64,000 nt of DNA from Tetrahymena elliotti 4EA. Lineage: Eukaryota > Ciliophora > Oligohymenophorea > Hymenostomatida > Tetrahymenidae. Each line of letters opens with the position of its first letter. The stretch's first letter is position 1. A program made the translations under genes and the position numbers. This document shows positions 22,801-35,685 of this stretch, in pieces. A model generated the notes under the pieces. The model made no database searches. It was not told the DNA's origin and worked only from the letters and a program-made list of their open reading frames with translations. Location: assembly GCA_000231825.2 (NCBI GenBank), contig JH720321.1, positions 562,761 through 626,760 on the forward strand, written 5' to 3'.

Positions 22801-24235
22801 AATATTGTCTAAGGACTAGTTCTATTAAATAATCTTTTGACGATTTACTTATTCTTTGTTGTAATTTGTGTGATTTATTCTGTTGTATAATGGATTCCTT
22901 TTATTGATTGGTTTTAATTTGACGACGCTTTAAGTATAAGCTCGAATCTTAAAACTAATATATTTATTGTTTGATATATAATCTTTCATGTATTTTTCGT
23001 AATTACTCAGAATTATTTCAAAGATAGACTCATATTCCTTCTAAAAATGTAAAGTCTAAGATGATCCAGCAGCACCATTTCCATTATTATCATTTTTACT
23101 TTTTTTATCGATGTTCATGATATCATCATACATATTAGGACCTCCTATACCTCCAGCAAAGTTAGTATTATTGTTAGATTTTTCTCTTTTTTTTGAGGTA
23201 AGCAAAGTCTTGTAAGGAGGCTACTGTCTTAAATAAAATTTTTTTTATAAACTAATAATATAAGAAAACGATTCATATCCCTGAAGGTATTTATCAGAAT
23301 AGAACCTTTCATTTTTATTGTTCTTGCTCCTTTCTTGAGCAAGTTGAGAATAATAGCTGGAGTAATTCTGTAATTTAGTAAGCTCTTTTTGTAGTCTTTA
23401 TCTACCAGATTTTGCAACTAAAGCAAATATCTTTCCTAGGGTTAATCCAGATTTGCTAATTAGTTAGGTTGCACTCTCTTTCATTGCGCTATTTAGAGAT
23501 AACTAATCTTAAAAAATGATATCATATAATTTAGGAAAAAAGACTTGAATTTTATTCAGATAAGCAACATTCAATTTATGAATTTTTGAAAAAATTTTAA
23601 AGCCTAGTGCTTTTATTCCAGCGTTACTATTTGTATTGCTCTTACTAGCTAAAAAGTTTTGATATTTAGCAATTACTTAGTCTTCATAATCAGCGCGATA
23701 CTTTTCTAAGCTTTGAAGAGACTAAATAATTTATCTCAGCTCATTAAGGGTATTTTAGTTAGCTGCATTATAATTTTGATTCCCACTGGCTGATCCTCCT
23801 CTTAACCCAAACCCGTTTTCAATAATTTGCATTAAATAAATACGAAGATGGAGTATATTATCTTCACGAGTAATATAGCTTTGCTATATATAATTTAAAT
23901 CTTCCAAGTCTATTTCTTGTTGCTAATTTATTTCCTTTATCAGTTCATTGATCTTTTTATTTTTTCCCCACATCATAAATTTACAGATGTTAGATTCTTT
24001 TATTTGCCTTTGGATGAACTTATTGGAATCCTTTCAGATTGACAATTCTATGATTGAATAAATATTATTTACTATTCCAGTAATTAAAAGAGTGGTTTTA
24101 AGAATACTTTTTGCCTAATTTATGCCAAATAACTTAGCTGAAAATGAGTAATAGTTTGAAAATAGATGGCGAAATGCAAAGAAGAAGATTCTACTATGGA
24201 TTTAAGCTTTCCTTTCTCTCTTTCACAGTGAAATT
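19825..24235 (-). CDS. Very large Gln/Asn-rich protein (about 1,400 residues)
   Basis: One frame is open from about 24034 to TGA 19827-19825, with an intron-like GTAAAT...AAAG segment (about 42 nt) before it and a further coding-like stretch to about 24235. The true 5' end is unresolved; a conservative start is ATG 23976 (MMWGKNKKINELIKEI). The N-terminal 300 residues are ordered-looking and helical (IKALGFKIFSKIHKLNV; KESATQLISKSGLTLGKI). Residues from about 300 onward are low complexity, with long Gln and Asn tracts encoded by mixed CAA/TAA/TAG and AAT/AAC codons, plus Ser/Pro-rich patches. The C terminus (TQTAMKNFVISPPRKVI) is again less repetitive. No enzyme motif is seen. The Q/N-rich part resembles prion-like assembly domains, which is inference from composition. 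Function is unknown. Confidence 0.75.
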
Positions 24236-24551
24236 ACTGTAATTTATACTTAAAAAACCAGAAGTAGATTTCCTATTCCTTTAATGTTATCTATTTGTAT
24301 GATAGATAAGTATTTGTTATGTGTTTGAATTATAATTTATATATTATTTATATGTAAGTCCAACCTACAAATGATAAATATTTTTCTTTAATATTTATTT
24401 CTATGCTTTTTTGTTTATTTCTAAGCTAATAAATCAATCAATCAATAAAAATACGGTCTGCTAAAATTCAAGTATTCAAGTTCCTTTTTGAACAAAAAAC
24501 TCCACTAAAATTTCAATAGACTTAACTTATTTTTTCTATTTCCTGATAAAA

Positions 24552-24851
24552 ATGGCTGAATTGGTAATTTAGAAGGCTTTGCTGTGCTGCAAGCGTGTAA
24601 TAGTTAGGTATTAAGGGAAAGTTGGAGGGGTTTTAATTAATGTTATGTTTTTCTTTTTCTTATTAATTAATGATATGAAGGTTATTCTGATTTTTGTTTG
24701 TTTGAGATATATAAATAAATTGCAGTAATTATCTTTCCTCTAATTTTTTGTAGTTTTTTCTTCATTAATTTAAGATTAACATGAAAATCAAAGATAAATA
24801 AACTAAATAAATGATGAAGAAATTAAATATATAAAAAAATGCATTATTTGA
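24552..24851 (+). CDS. Possible small ORF, 99 residues
   Basis: From ATG 24552 (MAELVIQKALLCCKRVIVRY) a frame runs to TGA 24849-24851 using TAA/TAG as Gln. The first 35 codons sit in DNA that is less AT-rich than the spacer, and a hydrophobic segment (INVMFFFLLI) follows. The second half is ordinary A/T-rich sequence. There is no recognised family and no upstream evidence, so it may be chance. Confidence 0.25.
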
Positions 24852-26693
24852 GTGATTGATTTTATATGAATACCATTTAAAGAGTGATATTTTAATGCAA
24901 AATTAAAGCATTTGCATAATTGTTTGTTTAGAACAGCTGCCTTTAAATTAAGCAAATATTGAATCTATTTATCCATATCCATTAGGTGGGTACTTACGTA
25001 AAGTAACAAACAACAAGAAAGAAACCTTTATTTAATTAAAAGTTATACTTGATTGGCTGAAATCATTATACATAAAAAAGATTCAGCCATGAAAATCATT
25101 TAATTACTTTTTTATACAAGCATTATTTTTAATTTATGAATATTATTTAATATTTGTCGTCATTTTCTCTCATCTAAATTACCTGCACTTATCTATGGAT
25201 ATTTTTTTGGAATTACTTATACTAATAACTTAATTAGCATTTAAAAATCTCTTAATACATTTTTCCATACATTTATAAATTACTATTTGATCAAAAAACT
25301 CTAATATATTTTTATTCCATCAATTATCTTTAATAATTAGAAGTTAAGTGAGTTAATTATATAAATATATTTTCTGGCTCTTAAACCACTTCTTCTAATT
25401 CGTTTTTTCTTTGAAATAAAATAACTTTTACCTTCTGAAATACCATTTAATTAATCCTTCAATAAATAGCAAAACTAATTTAAATAATTTTTAGATTATC
25501 TAACTAATTTATAACATATTTTGACATCGTAAACTAAATGAATTTAGTTTACACTTTTTATAGCTAATAAATAAATAAATAAAAATTTCTCTTTGAATGT
25601 AAATGATATTCATCCCAAAATTTAGTATAATATTTTTATGTTTCTAGACTCAAATATTTTTATTTTCAGTTTTTCTTTAAGTTGGAATTAATTTAAGGAA
25701 GAAAATAATTCATTTTTAGTAATAGATAGGTTTGAATAACTTTTAGCTAGTAACACCAGCCAATTACTTACAAAATTATATAATATTATTCCTTTTCTTT
25801 GATTTATTTATTATATTATTTTTATATAATTCTCCTTTTTTTTAAACAAGTTTATTTTTTTTAGCAAAATCATCAAACTAAATTTTAAAAATTTATTGTA
25901 TCATTGTAAAAATAGCACTATCCTCTAAAAACTAGAGTCATTATTTATTTAGTTCTCATGTATAAGATATTAAAATCAATAAATAATGCGATTTTTAAGT
26001 ATTTAGTTCTTCATTATAAATATTTTGAAGTATATTTATAAAAATCTTCTAAGTATTATTGGAATTTAGTTCTAAGCAAAAATATTTATAGACTTTTTGA
26101 TATAGGGTTTCCATTTTGGCACTGATAAAATCCAAGAGAATTTAAAAATATCAAAAAAATTTACTTAGAATAATTTGATATTTAAATTTTAGAGATTTTT
26201 TATTTGTATTTACAGCTCTGTAATCTTAATTTACAAATGATATTTAGAATCTTATTAGATTTTCTTTCATAATTCAGAAAGCTTACTGTAATTTATAAAT
26301 TTATTGTAATAAATAAATAATTAATTAATTAAAAATTTGATATTTTTTTAGCATTTTTTTTTAATACAAATATAAAATATTTCAAAAATCAAAAAATTTT
26401 AAAAATAAAAATAGATTCAAAAAGTAAAATATGAATTCAGATTAATTATTTTTAAAGGTTTTGATTTGTTTGAGGAGATAAAAATTATTAAATTGCATGA
26501 TAAAATATTTTGAATAAAACAGAAAAATTAACTGAGGAAAAAGAAAAAAAAAATGGTAAAATAATTTCAAATAAAATAATCTTCTAGGAGTTAAAAAGTA
26601 GAATGAAATTTAAAAAAAAGGACGAATTAATTTTGCATAAAATAGTTAAAGATACAAAAATAATTAATATTAGATTTTTCAATATACTTGCTT

Positions 26694-26711
26694 GTGTGCG
26701 TGCGTGCGTGT
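26694..26711. repeat. TGCG microsatellite
   Basis: The short run TGTGCGTGCGTGCGTGT stands out as the only GC-rich simple repeat in this spacer, about 250 bp upstream of RLP24. Confidence 0.8.
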
Positions 26712-26954
26712 ATAAATGTATTGTATAATGAGCTAAATAATTCATTCAAATTCAATGGAAATGTCCTTTATCTTTTGAATGAAAAGTAATGAATCTCACT
26801 CATAGCAAAAAAATATGAATGAATCAAAAAAGAATAATTATAAATCACAATTAAAAATAAGTGAAACAAAGCCAAATATTTACTTTTGATTTTTTATTAA
26901 ATAATATTAATAAAATAACATTTTGATTAGTCTGATTTCTATTAATTCATAATC

Positions 26955-28009
26955 ATGAGAATTGAGAAGTGCTACTTTTGCTCAAGTCCAGTTTACCCTG
27001 GCCACGGTATTTAATTTGTCCGTAACGACTCCAAGGTAACTTGACCAATTCATTTTTTTCTAGTTAATTTAGGCAGGGATAATTAAAATCATTCTAATTG
27101 ACAGTACATAATTTCATAGAATTAAATTTTGTCCTACTAATTTGTCTCTTGCTGACCAAACCTAAATTACATTTACTTCTATATAATAAATCTATCCTAA
27201 ATTCCATTTATTTCATTGAATTAATTCTTTTTAATAATCTCAAAAGGTCTTTAGATTCTGTAGATCCAAATGCCATAGACATTTCAAGGCCAAACACAAT
27301 CCTAGAAAGATGAAATGGACAAAGGCTTACAGAAAAGCTCATGGTACAATATTAATTTTTTTATCTTACATCCTCAATGGATTTATTGTAGTTCTTTAAG
27401 CTCAGTTCATAGCATAAACAGAGCTTAGATTTAGTGTTGACAACGACTTACATTTATAAGTATTTGTTGAATTAGAAATGAAAATAGAGCAAATAATCTT
27501 AATTTTCATAGCCCATAAAGAGAAATTAAATCTAATTAAATTTATCTTATGATATAAAATTAATTGCTAAAGAATTTACAATTATAGTAAAAGTAAATGG
27601 TTATTAAACATATTTTATATTAATAGGTAAGGAAATGATCAAGGATTCCGTTTTTGATTTCGAAAAGAAGAGAAACGAACCTATCAAATACAATCGTGAG
27701 GTTTATGTCAACACAATCAGAGCCATGAAGAGAATTGAAAAATTTAAATAAACAAGAGAACAAATATTTAAGGAAAATAGATTAAAACTTTCAAAGAGAG
27801 TTAAACAATTATAAATTAAGAAAGACCTCGAAAAGCATGCTACTCTTATCCCTGCTGGTATAGTTAAGACAACAATCGAAGAATAACTTAAAGAAAAGCA
27901 CCAAGAATTAGTTAAACAAAATTTAGCAGCCGAGTTAAGGGCTTAAAAGAAATAATAAGCTGCCAAAAAAGATGCCATGGATGAAGAAAGCAACGATTTA
28001 TCTGATTGA
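26955..28009 (+). CDS. RLP24: Ribosome-assembly factor RLP24 (L24-like)
   Basis: Exons 26955-27035, 27247-27343 and 27627-28009 total 561 nt and encode 186 aa. The product begins [18 protein letters not shown] and continues [19 protein letters not shown], giving the C-x2-C...C-x3-C zinc-binding L24e fold, then [33 protein letters not shown] is characteristic of RLP24 and not of ribosomal protein eL24. RLP24 binds pre-60S particles in the nucleolus, recruits an AAA ATPase in yeast (Drg1), and is replaced by eL24 in the cytoplasm. The C-terminal third is a long charged helix ending in an acidic tail ([10 protein letters not shown]). Codon use is more GC-rich and regular than in neighbours, as expected for a highly expressed gene. 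Length fits the family. Confidence 0.95.
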
Positions 28010-28235
28010 AGCTGCTGAATATAAAGGCAAATAAAATTAATAAATAAATAAATATTAAATTATAATAGTAATTAACATTGCTTAATTTAAGTGAATTAAA
28101 ACAGACATATCTACCTATCCATTAATCCTATCCTACCTTATTCATTATTGCTAAATTAATAAACAAAAATAGAGTATAAATAACTAATAAAAACAATAAT
28201 AATCAATTTATCTTCTACTTTTCCAACCTGAAAAC

Positions 28236-28463
28236 ATGGCTAAAAACCAAAGTTTCAGAGTCCCTTTTAGCTAAGAAGAGAAACGCATAAAGCTTCTTCC
28301 ATATTTTGGATTCGTAGAATTAAAATAAATTTATCAAATAATAAATATACAAAGTAGTAATAAAATAAAATAAAATAGATTATTCATTCTCTTCTATAAA
28401 TAAACTAAAACTATCTACCAATCAATCTATCATTTAATTAGCAAATTATTCACTAACAAATGA
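28236..28463 (+). CDS. Possible small gene, 75 residues
   Basis: ATG 28236 opens MAKNQSFRVPFSQEEKRIKL and the frame ends at TGA 28461-28463. The first 30 codons have a natural protein composition and lie in a locally GC-richer patch; the rest drifts into A/T-rich sequence. It lies 226 bp downstream of RLP24 on the same strand, so it could instead be an exon of a longer transcript or part of a 3' UTR. Family unknown. Confidence 0.4.
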
Positions 28464-29701
28464 ATGTTTTGCAATTTTTAAATAATGTATTATATCCGTA
28501 GCATTTAAATTGATTATTTGTTTTATTCACTTAAATTAATCGTTTTCTACTATAATATTCTCAATATCTTTCTGTTATAAATTTATTTAACTTTATTGTT
28601 TATCTTTATTTTTCCAATCATTTAAATATTTTCCAAAACCACTTTTGATGAAAAATAAAACTAAAAGCTAAGATAACCCTATTTGATTATTTTCAAATCA
28701 ATTAGTTTAATATCAAAAATATCTTTTTATTCTTGAAGTATCATTTAAATATTCAAAATATTTGCAGATTTAGACATTAAACTTTATTTAATTTTAAAAG
28801 ATTATAAAAATTTTCTTTTAAAATATAAAATAATTTCTCTAAATTCCTTTTAAAAATAATTATTTTTAGGAATGTTTAAAAAATATTTTCATGAATTAAA
28901 AAAATATTTTAAATAAATGTAATATTTTGTTCTATCATTTCGATCTTCTTCTTTTTTTTTGAAATATAGGAAGAATTGTTGATTATTTATTACTTTCTTT
29001 AAAATTTATTTATTTCATGAAATTTATTTATTTTTGAAAATATTTTTTATTTTTAGATTACATTGGAAGATAAAATATTATCTTGAATCTTTAATTTTTT
29101 TTAGAAACATCTAATTTTTCAAAAGTGTCTTTTTTTAACGAATATTAATTGATATAATTAAATTTCAAAAAAAATTAGTTTTCATCTTAAAAATCAATTT
29201 TTTGCTAATTAAAGAATGAGTTTAAAAAACAACATAGTTTAAATAAATTAATTTTTTATTCGTAAATCTAAGTAAAAATATCTAAATAAAATAAAACACT
29301 CTCTTGAGTCTCTAAATATTTTTTTATTTAACTTTAAAAATATTATAAATAATTAAATTTAAAAAATAGTTGAACAAAACAAAATCAAAAATTTCTAAAA
29401 TTATTTTATGACTAAAAGAAAATTCAAATGTGATTCAATTTACCAACAAATATTTTTAAAACTGAAATAAATATATTCAAAATGAGAATTAAATAATCTA
29501 TTAATAACAATAATTAATAACATTTCTGCCTATCTAAAATATTTATTTGGCAATAATTATTAGTTTGTTATTTTTTTTTTGATTGTTTTGATTGCTTAGT
29601 AAATCTTATAATGAAAAAAGTGTATCATTTGTAAAACATTAGTTTAAGTTAAAAAAGTAAAAGTAATTTCTTCAAAATCATTTATAGATTAGTCCAAAAA
29701 A
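28464..29701. other. Intergenic, AT-rich
   Basis: Upstream region of the adenylate kinase 7 gene. Only A/T-rich sequence with homopolymer runs is seen. Confidence 0.6.
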
Positions 29702-32700
29702 ATGACTGAATCAGTTACAACAAAGAAAACAGCTTAAAAAAAGGAGCCATTAGTATAAAAAAGATTTTTTATCAGCTCCCTAAATACTTTAGTAGGCTAG
29801 GCATTAGTTGAATCACTTAGAAATGACCATATAAATGATGAAAACCCTCATTTTATTGTTGGCTCACTTTCTTCTCATGATTAAAGCGATGTCCCTAGAG
29901 GTGTCTTTAGAGTTATAGATGTAATTTAACATTTAGAGAAATGATTAAGCAAACAAATTAAACAAACAATTTAAAATTTGAATTTATAAAATTAGACCTC
30001 AAAATTGACATTCCTTTCTAAAGTTATTCTTGATTCAGATGTTATAATTTATGATTTGAATTCTTGTGATTTAGAAGAAGCAGAATTTGCTATTAAAAGT
30101 ACAATAATTTTGCAAAATACAAATTAATTATTCATAATTAACTTAATTAGCTCTTAAAATGGGTGAATATAAGGATGAAAAAATTCTTATTTTTATTTCC
30201 AGTGTCATGGTTTGGTCTAATACTCCTTTAAGAGAAAAGGTAAATTATTATCAAATTAATTATGGATATAAACTAGAAAGATAAAGCTCAAATAGCATTT
30301 AATAAACAAATTAATTGTAATTTAACAGAAAGAGAATGATGAAGTTAGAGAAGAAGACGGACTTGAAGAACCCTAAAGTGATAACGAAGATGAAGCATAA
30401 AACGCAGGTGGAGATGATGAAGAAGTATAAAAGGTAACTTCTTTAAAAATTAAACCAATTAATAATTAAATGAAAATATACGAATGATATAAAATCTTAA
30501 TAAATTCAATCAAATTTTATGATTTTTAAAAATTTGTTAATTTTTATCTTAAAACTCAATTCTATTTTCAAAAAATAAAACAGAAAGTTTACTTAAGATA
30601 CACAGAAAAAGAATATACCTAAAGAAAGCCTCTTCCTAAATATGAAATTTTAAAATCCCTTGAAACTATGTGTATTGCTGCAGGAAATGCCAAACAAAAC
30701 TTAAGATCTTACGTTCTCTGTTCTGGTATACAATACGGAAACGGCGAATAAATCTTCTATGATCATTTCTAAGTATTTTAACATTTTTATTTTCTATTCT
30801 TAGCAAATTATTTTAGGTATGATTCATAAAACAATTCCTCAAAAAATAAAAGAGTAAAGTGATTAATATTAAATTAAAGTAAAGTAAATAAGATCAATAA
30901 GCTTAATTAAGTATGAGATATTTTATTAGAAAATATTGTGAGAAGTTATAAGAAATATTATCTATGATATTATACCTAGAAGATTTTGTTAAATAAACAT
31001 ACAAACAAAAATACAAATAAATATACAATCTTCTTTAGCAAAAAATAATTTTTTAAAGGTTAATTAGAATACTAAATAAAGTTAATTAAATATTGAGTTA
31101 CTTAAGCATATATTTTAACTCCTATATTTATGAATATATTTAAGTGAGTAATTAAAGCAATTTGGTTCTAAAATTTATTAATTTAATTTTTCTCACAAAG
31201 CTAAAAGCTAAATCTAGAGATCAATCAAATTTTAAAATATTATCAATAGAATAGAAATTGTTCTTAAATAAAGAAATGAAATAGATTTTGCTTAAATCAA
31301 ATCATTGTTTAAATTTTAGAGTTTTAAAATAATTTAAAATGAAATTTAAATATATTTTAATCAATATAATAGAGTGCTTGGTTGCAAGATCCAGAGGAAT
31401 TAGTTGTTGTCGGAGATGGTAAAAATAGAATTCCTACTATTCATGTCAGAGATTTAGCTATGTTTGCAAAGAAAATTGTTGATAAGCCTCCCAATTAGAG
31501 CTATATTTTTGCAATTGATCATAATACAAAACCTACTCAGTTGAGTTTAGTTTAAGCCATCAGTAAAGGATTAGGAACAGGTAAAGTAAAGCATATTGAT
31601 CTTGCTTAAGCTGCTCTAAGTAATAATAATTTCGATATATTCTCTCTTGATGTTAGACTCAGACCTTCTAGAGTATTTGATCTTAGTGCTGAAGAGGAAG
31701 AATAATAATAAGAAGATGATGAATAAGATGGTGTCGATAAGCCACCTAAGGGACCAGAATGGCACTGTAAAGAAGGTTTGGTCTAAAATATTGCCAAACT
31801 CAACAAGGAATTTAACGATTTTAATGGCCTTAAGCCTAATCGTATTTTCTTAGCTGGACCTCCTGCTTCTGGTAAAACATACTATGGTGAAAAGTAAAAT
31901 AAATAAGAAATACAAAGAGACTAAATTAAATATTTTATTTTAAAACAATAGACTTGCCCAACATTACAACATCCCTCACATTCTTATCAAATAAGTTGTT
32001 GAATAATTTTTGAAAGTTAATGAAGCTGCTAAGGAAGAATTCGAAAACTTAAAATAAACTCAAGTCGAAGCTGCCAGAACAGTTTTTGATGCTGAATTAA
32101 AAAAGAAAAAACCCAAAAAAGGTAAAAATTCATTTCATAAGTTAACTTTTCAATAAAATAAATTATTTTTTAATTAAAAGGTGAACCTGTTCCTGTATTT
32201 GATGAAAATGCTGTTGTTATTAGACTTCCTGATGCTATGTTATTTTAAGCTTTCTAATGGCGTTTAAAACAAACCGACTGCTAAAATAGAGGTTATGTTC
32301 TTGATGGATATCCCAAGACCTATGCATAAGCATAAGGAGTTTTCTTAAGTAATAAAAATAAGAAATATTCAATAGTTATTTTAATAATTTAATATATTAA
32401 ATAAAAGAATCTAAATTGGCTGATGGAGAAGAAGATAATGAAACTGCAGAAAAAATTATTGATGATACATTGATTCCTGAAAGTGTTGTTTTCTTCTAAG
32501 CACCAGATGAATTTTTAAAATAAAGAGTCAAAGAGCTCCCTGAAGAAAAGGTAACTGGAACTCACTATAATGAAGAGGGAATGAATAGAAGACTTGCTGA
32601 TTATAGAAAGCATAATGAATAAAATACTGGAGAACCTATTTTATATGATTTCTTCAAATAAAACTAAATTGACCCTTTAATCATAAATTCCTAAAATCAT

Positions 32701-33307
32701 GATAACGAGCCTTTTGACAATCTTCGTTCTTTCATTGAAAGAGTAAAACTAATTAATCTAATTTTCTATCAAATACTAACTAACTTTCAAATATTTAAAT
32801 TAGAATGGAAACTTTAAGAATTATCAAATATAAGATGATGTTTAAGAAATCGAAAGAGAATAAGATCTTAATGAACAGCTTGAAGAATAAAGAAAAAGAG
32901 AACAAACTGAGGAATAAGCAAGAAACGAGAAAGAAGAAGAATAAAGAAGATTATAAGAAGAAGATTAAAGATTAAAAATGGAAAAAATTAAAAATTAGGA
33001 AAGAGATAAATTAGATGAAAGATCTCAATCTTTACGGTAAAATATATTTTTACTTTAATAACAATTATAAATTTTATTTTTTTAATTCAAGTCAATACTT
33101 AGCTGATAATGTAGTTCCTTTCTTAACAGAAGGTCTTATTGAATTATGTAAAACTCATCCTGAGGATCCAGTTGATTAATTAGTAATGTTTAAATAGTTT
33201 TGTAACTTAGATTAAATGTCAATTTATTAATAAAATAGGCTGAATATTTATTCAAAAGAAGTTTAGAAGTTTAATTCCCCGATCCTTCATCTTACAATCC
33301 CTATTGA
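29702..33307 (+). CDS. AK7: Adenylate kinase 7 (AK7), ciliary
   Basis: Twelve exons give a protein of roughly 790 residues. The N-terminal half is an NAD(P)-binding Rossmann-type domain (FFISSLNTLVGQALVESL; LIFISSVMVWSNTPLREK; YVLCSGIQYGNGEQIFYDHF; RIPTIHVRDLAMF). The adenylate kinase domain carries the P-loop LAGPPASGKTYYGEK, VIRLPDAMLFQAFQWRL and GYVLDGYPKTYAQAQGVF. A charged coiled coil precedes a C-terminal Dpy-30 motif (PFLTEGLIELCKTHPEDPVD, then LAEYLFK). This order is specific to AK7, which interconverts AMP, ADP and ATP along motile cilia and is needed for normal beating in mammals. Acidic inserts (EEEEQQQEDDEQDG) separate the halves. Most introns are short, but 30773-31372 is 600 bp. 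Stop TGA 33305-33307. Convergent with OST3/6. Confidence 0.93.
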
Positions 33308-33888
33308 AAAATTCAAAGAAATAGCATTAATAGAAAAAAAAAATATAAATAATAAAATCTAAGTATATTCATTTAAATCTTTATGTGTAAATATTACATT
33401 TTTTAACTTTCCATTGATCAACTTATTTATCACAATACAAATCTTTAACTCTAATTTATTTAATTTTATTTATTTGTTTCTTATGAAAATGAATCTAAAT
33501 AAAAACTATTAAAGAGAAATTATTTTTAATGTCATGTAAGGAAAAACTAGACCAGATAATTTAATGTACATACATTTTTTAATACTAAAGCTTTATACAT
33601 CTAACTTAATTATCAGCTTAGTTTTGAGTGAAACCTATATCATTTTTTTAAAGGTATTTTGAATTAAAAATATATGACTTTGATATGATTACAAATATTT
33701 GATGTATTTTAAGAAATAAGAACAAATTATTTATTAGCAATCATGGATCTTTATAAAATTGAATGGGAATATTAAATATTTAAAATATTTATTTTAATAG
33801 ATAAAACTAAACAGAAAAACTGTACAAAATAATCTTTAGTATGATCTTATTATTTATTTGTTAAACAATATTATATTTATTATCTTCT
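33308..33888. other. Convergent 3' intergenic
   Basis: Spacer between the ends of AK7 (+) and OST3/6 (-). AT-rich, with no supported element. Confidence 0.6.
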
Positions 33889-35685
33889 TCAAATACTGTT
33901 ACCTTGATCTCTCATTATAGGACTTTTATTAGTTTAGAAAATTTGATTAAAATTAATAAGATTAAATATTTTTTTACCCTTTATTGTAGTGAGCAGGAGG
34001 GAAGAAGTTGATGTTATACCATCCTTTGAATTTGTAGAGTTCCTCAATTTTGATAACAATAATGAAAGTAGCTCCAAAAACTGCAATAAAGAGTAATTAG
34101 TTAATAATATTTCTTTAGTTTAATCTAGCAATTAATTAGTAAGCAATAACTGACAAAGCAGATAGGATAACTATTTAAATTAAAATTAAAATTGATTTAT
34201 AAAAATTAATAAATGATGAAGGAATTACTTAAACCAGACATAACAAATCCTTCAGCACCAAGCTACATTCTTTAGTTATCTAACATCCATTAGAAATTTC
34301 CCTTGTTATCGACAGTCTTTTTAAAATAAAATACATATTTATTCAGTCTTTGATTTTAATGAATATATTTTTTACAGTCATTGGAACGTTGTGGATTTGA
34401 TTATAGATAAACCCAGCAATGCAAACAAAATAGATAGCCTTAAGTTAATAATATGATTAATTTTTTTATTTAAATAAAAATTCTTTTACAATTGAACCAA
34501 CAAACCAAAGCTTAGTGTTCAAGAAGAAAGATTTATAAATTCTGAAAACAGCAATACTCAAGGAAATTAAAAGCAATAAAATAGCCAAATTTCTCAAAAC
34601 TTCATGAAGAGGAGGTTAATATTCAATCTATTTATTAATTTAAGTAATTTATATATCTTTCATATTTTATTAAATAAATATTGTATCACTTCTCTTCCAG
34701 TACGTTTGTTGATGTATTCTAACAATTTATGATGAGTAACCAAACCATCAGAACCACTGATAGACCATTTGAATCCCTTTAAGAAGTTATTTCTGTTAAC
34801 AAAATCAAAAAAAATTAAGATTTTAAATCATTATATATTTATTTTTAAACCTTTCAGAGTCAGAAACCATAGCTTGTTAAGGAACTGAGACAAGAAGATT
34901 AGGAACTGATTTGAATTCAAGCTATTAAAAAATAAATCCATTTTCATAAAATATAGATAAGCATTAAAATAATTCTACATCTAAGAAAGTTTCTCTTGAG
35001 GATTAATCAAAACTCATAATACCAAAGTAAACAGCTCTAAGCTTTTTGGAGCTGTCTTTATAGGGAATGTGTCCATTGTTAGCATAATAATAATTAGAGG
35101 TTAATTCATATTAAGTGAGCATTTACCTTTAATTTAAAATAAATACTTTTTAATAACCCATTACAACATTTTTATATTCTTATATCAAAGACAAAACATA
35201 CATATACGTAACTTTGTTGAAAACTTTTCTAAATACTTTTTGTGTATTATTGCCAGTAGATAAAAGCAAAATATTTGTTAAAATAAATAATAACTAAATT
35301 TACTCGCAGAAGTCACATTTAGGAGCTGTGAAAAATAAAACAACTTCGTAGGGTCTAGGCTATTCAAGTAAAAAGTATCTTTTTTAATTACAAATATGAT
35401 TAAAATTATTTAATTTTAAAATTCTAAATTACCTATAACCTGTCGAATTAAAGTTAATAATTCCATTGGGAGACTTATTGGCAAGTTCCCTTAAAGCCTC
35501 TGATTTTCCTTTACCAGTTTCAATATGCTTTTTTAAAAATACAACTTAAATGAAAGCTAAATGTGTTTTTGGTCTTCATTATAATTTTATTATTTTGTTA
35601 GAATGAGCAATAATTAAAATCATACTCCACAAGAGACTACTGTAATGATACAGAATAAAGAGATTAATGATAGCTTAATATTCAT
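33889..35685 (-). CDS. OST3: Oligosaccharyltransferase subunit OST3/OST6 (thioredoxin-like)
   Basis: The start at ATG 35685 encodes a signal peptide (MNIKLSLISLFCIITVVSC). Exon 1 is 35685-35626. The lumenal thioredoxin-like domain includes GKSEALRELANKSPNGIINF, RPYEVVLFFTAPKCDFC with the CxxC redox pair, and LRAVYFGIMSFDQSSRETF. The C-terminal half has four membrane segments (LAILLLLISLSIAVF; AIYFVCIAGFIYNQIHNVPM; ILILIVILSALSVIAY; LFIAVFGATFIIVIKI), matching OST3/OST6 and mammalian TUSC3/MAGT1. The subunit holds glycoprotein substrates by mixed disulfides at the ER oligosaccharyltransferase. The last exon is 33922-33889 (PIMRDQGNSI). One exon join, near 35100-35260, does not resolve to a normal GT-AG phase match, so that part of the model is uncertain. 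Whether it is OST3 or OST6 is not distinguishable. Confidence 0.88.

Larger units (their letters stand above)
24236..26954. other. Intergenic between divergent genes
   Basis: Upstream DNA for both the Gln/Asn-rich gene (-) and RLP24 (+). It includes a GC-richer patch at about 24552-24632 with a possible small ORF (listed separately) and a TGCG microsatellite at about 26694-26711. The rest is A/T-rich. Confidence 0.6.
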
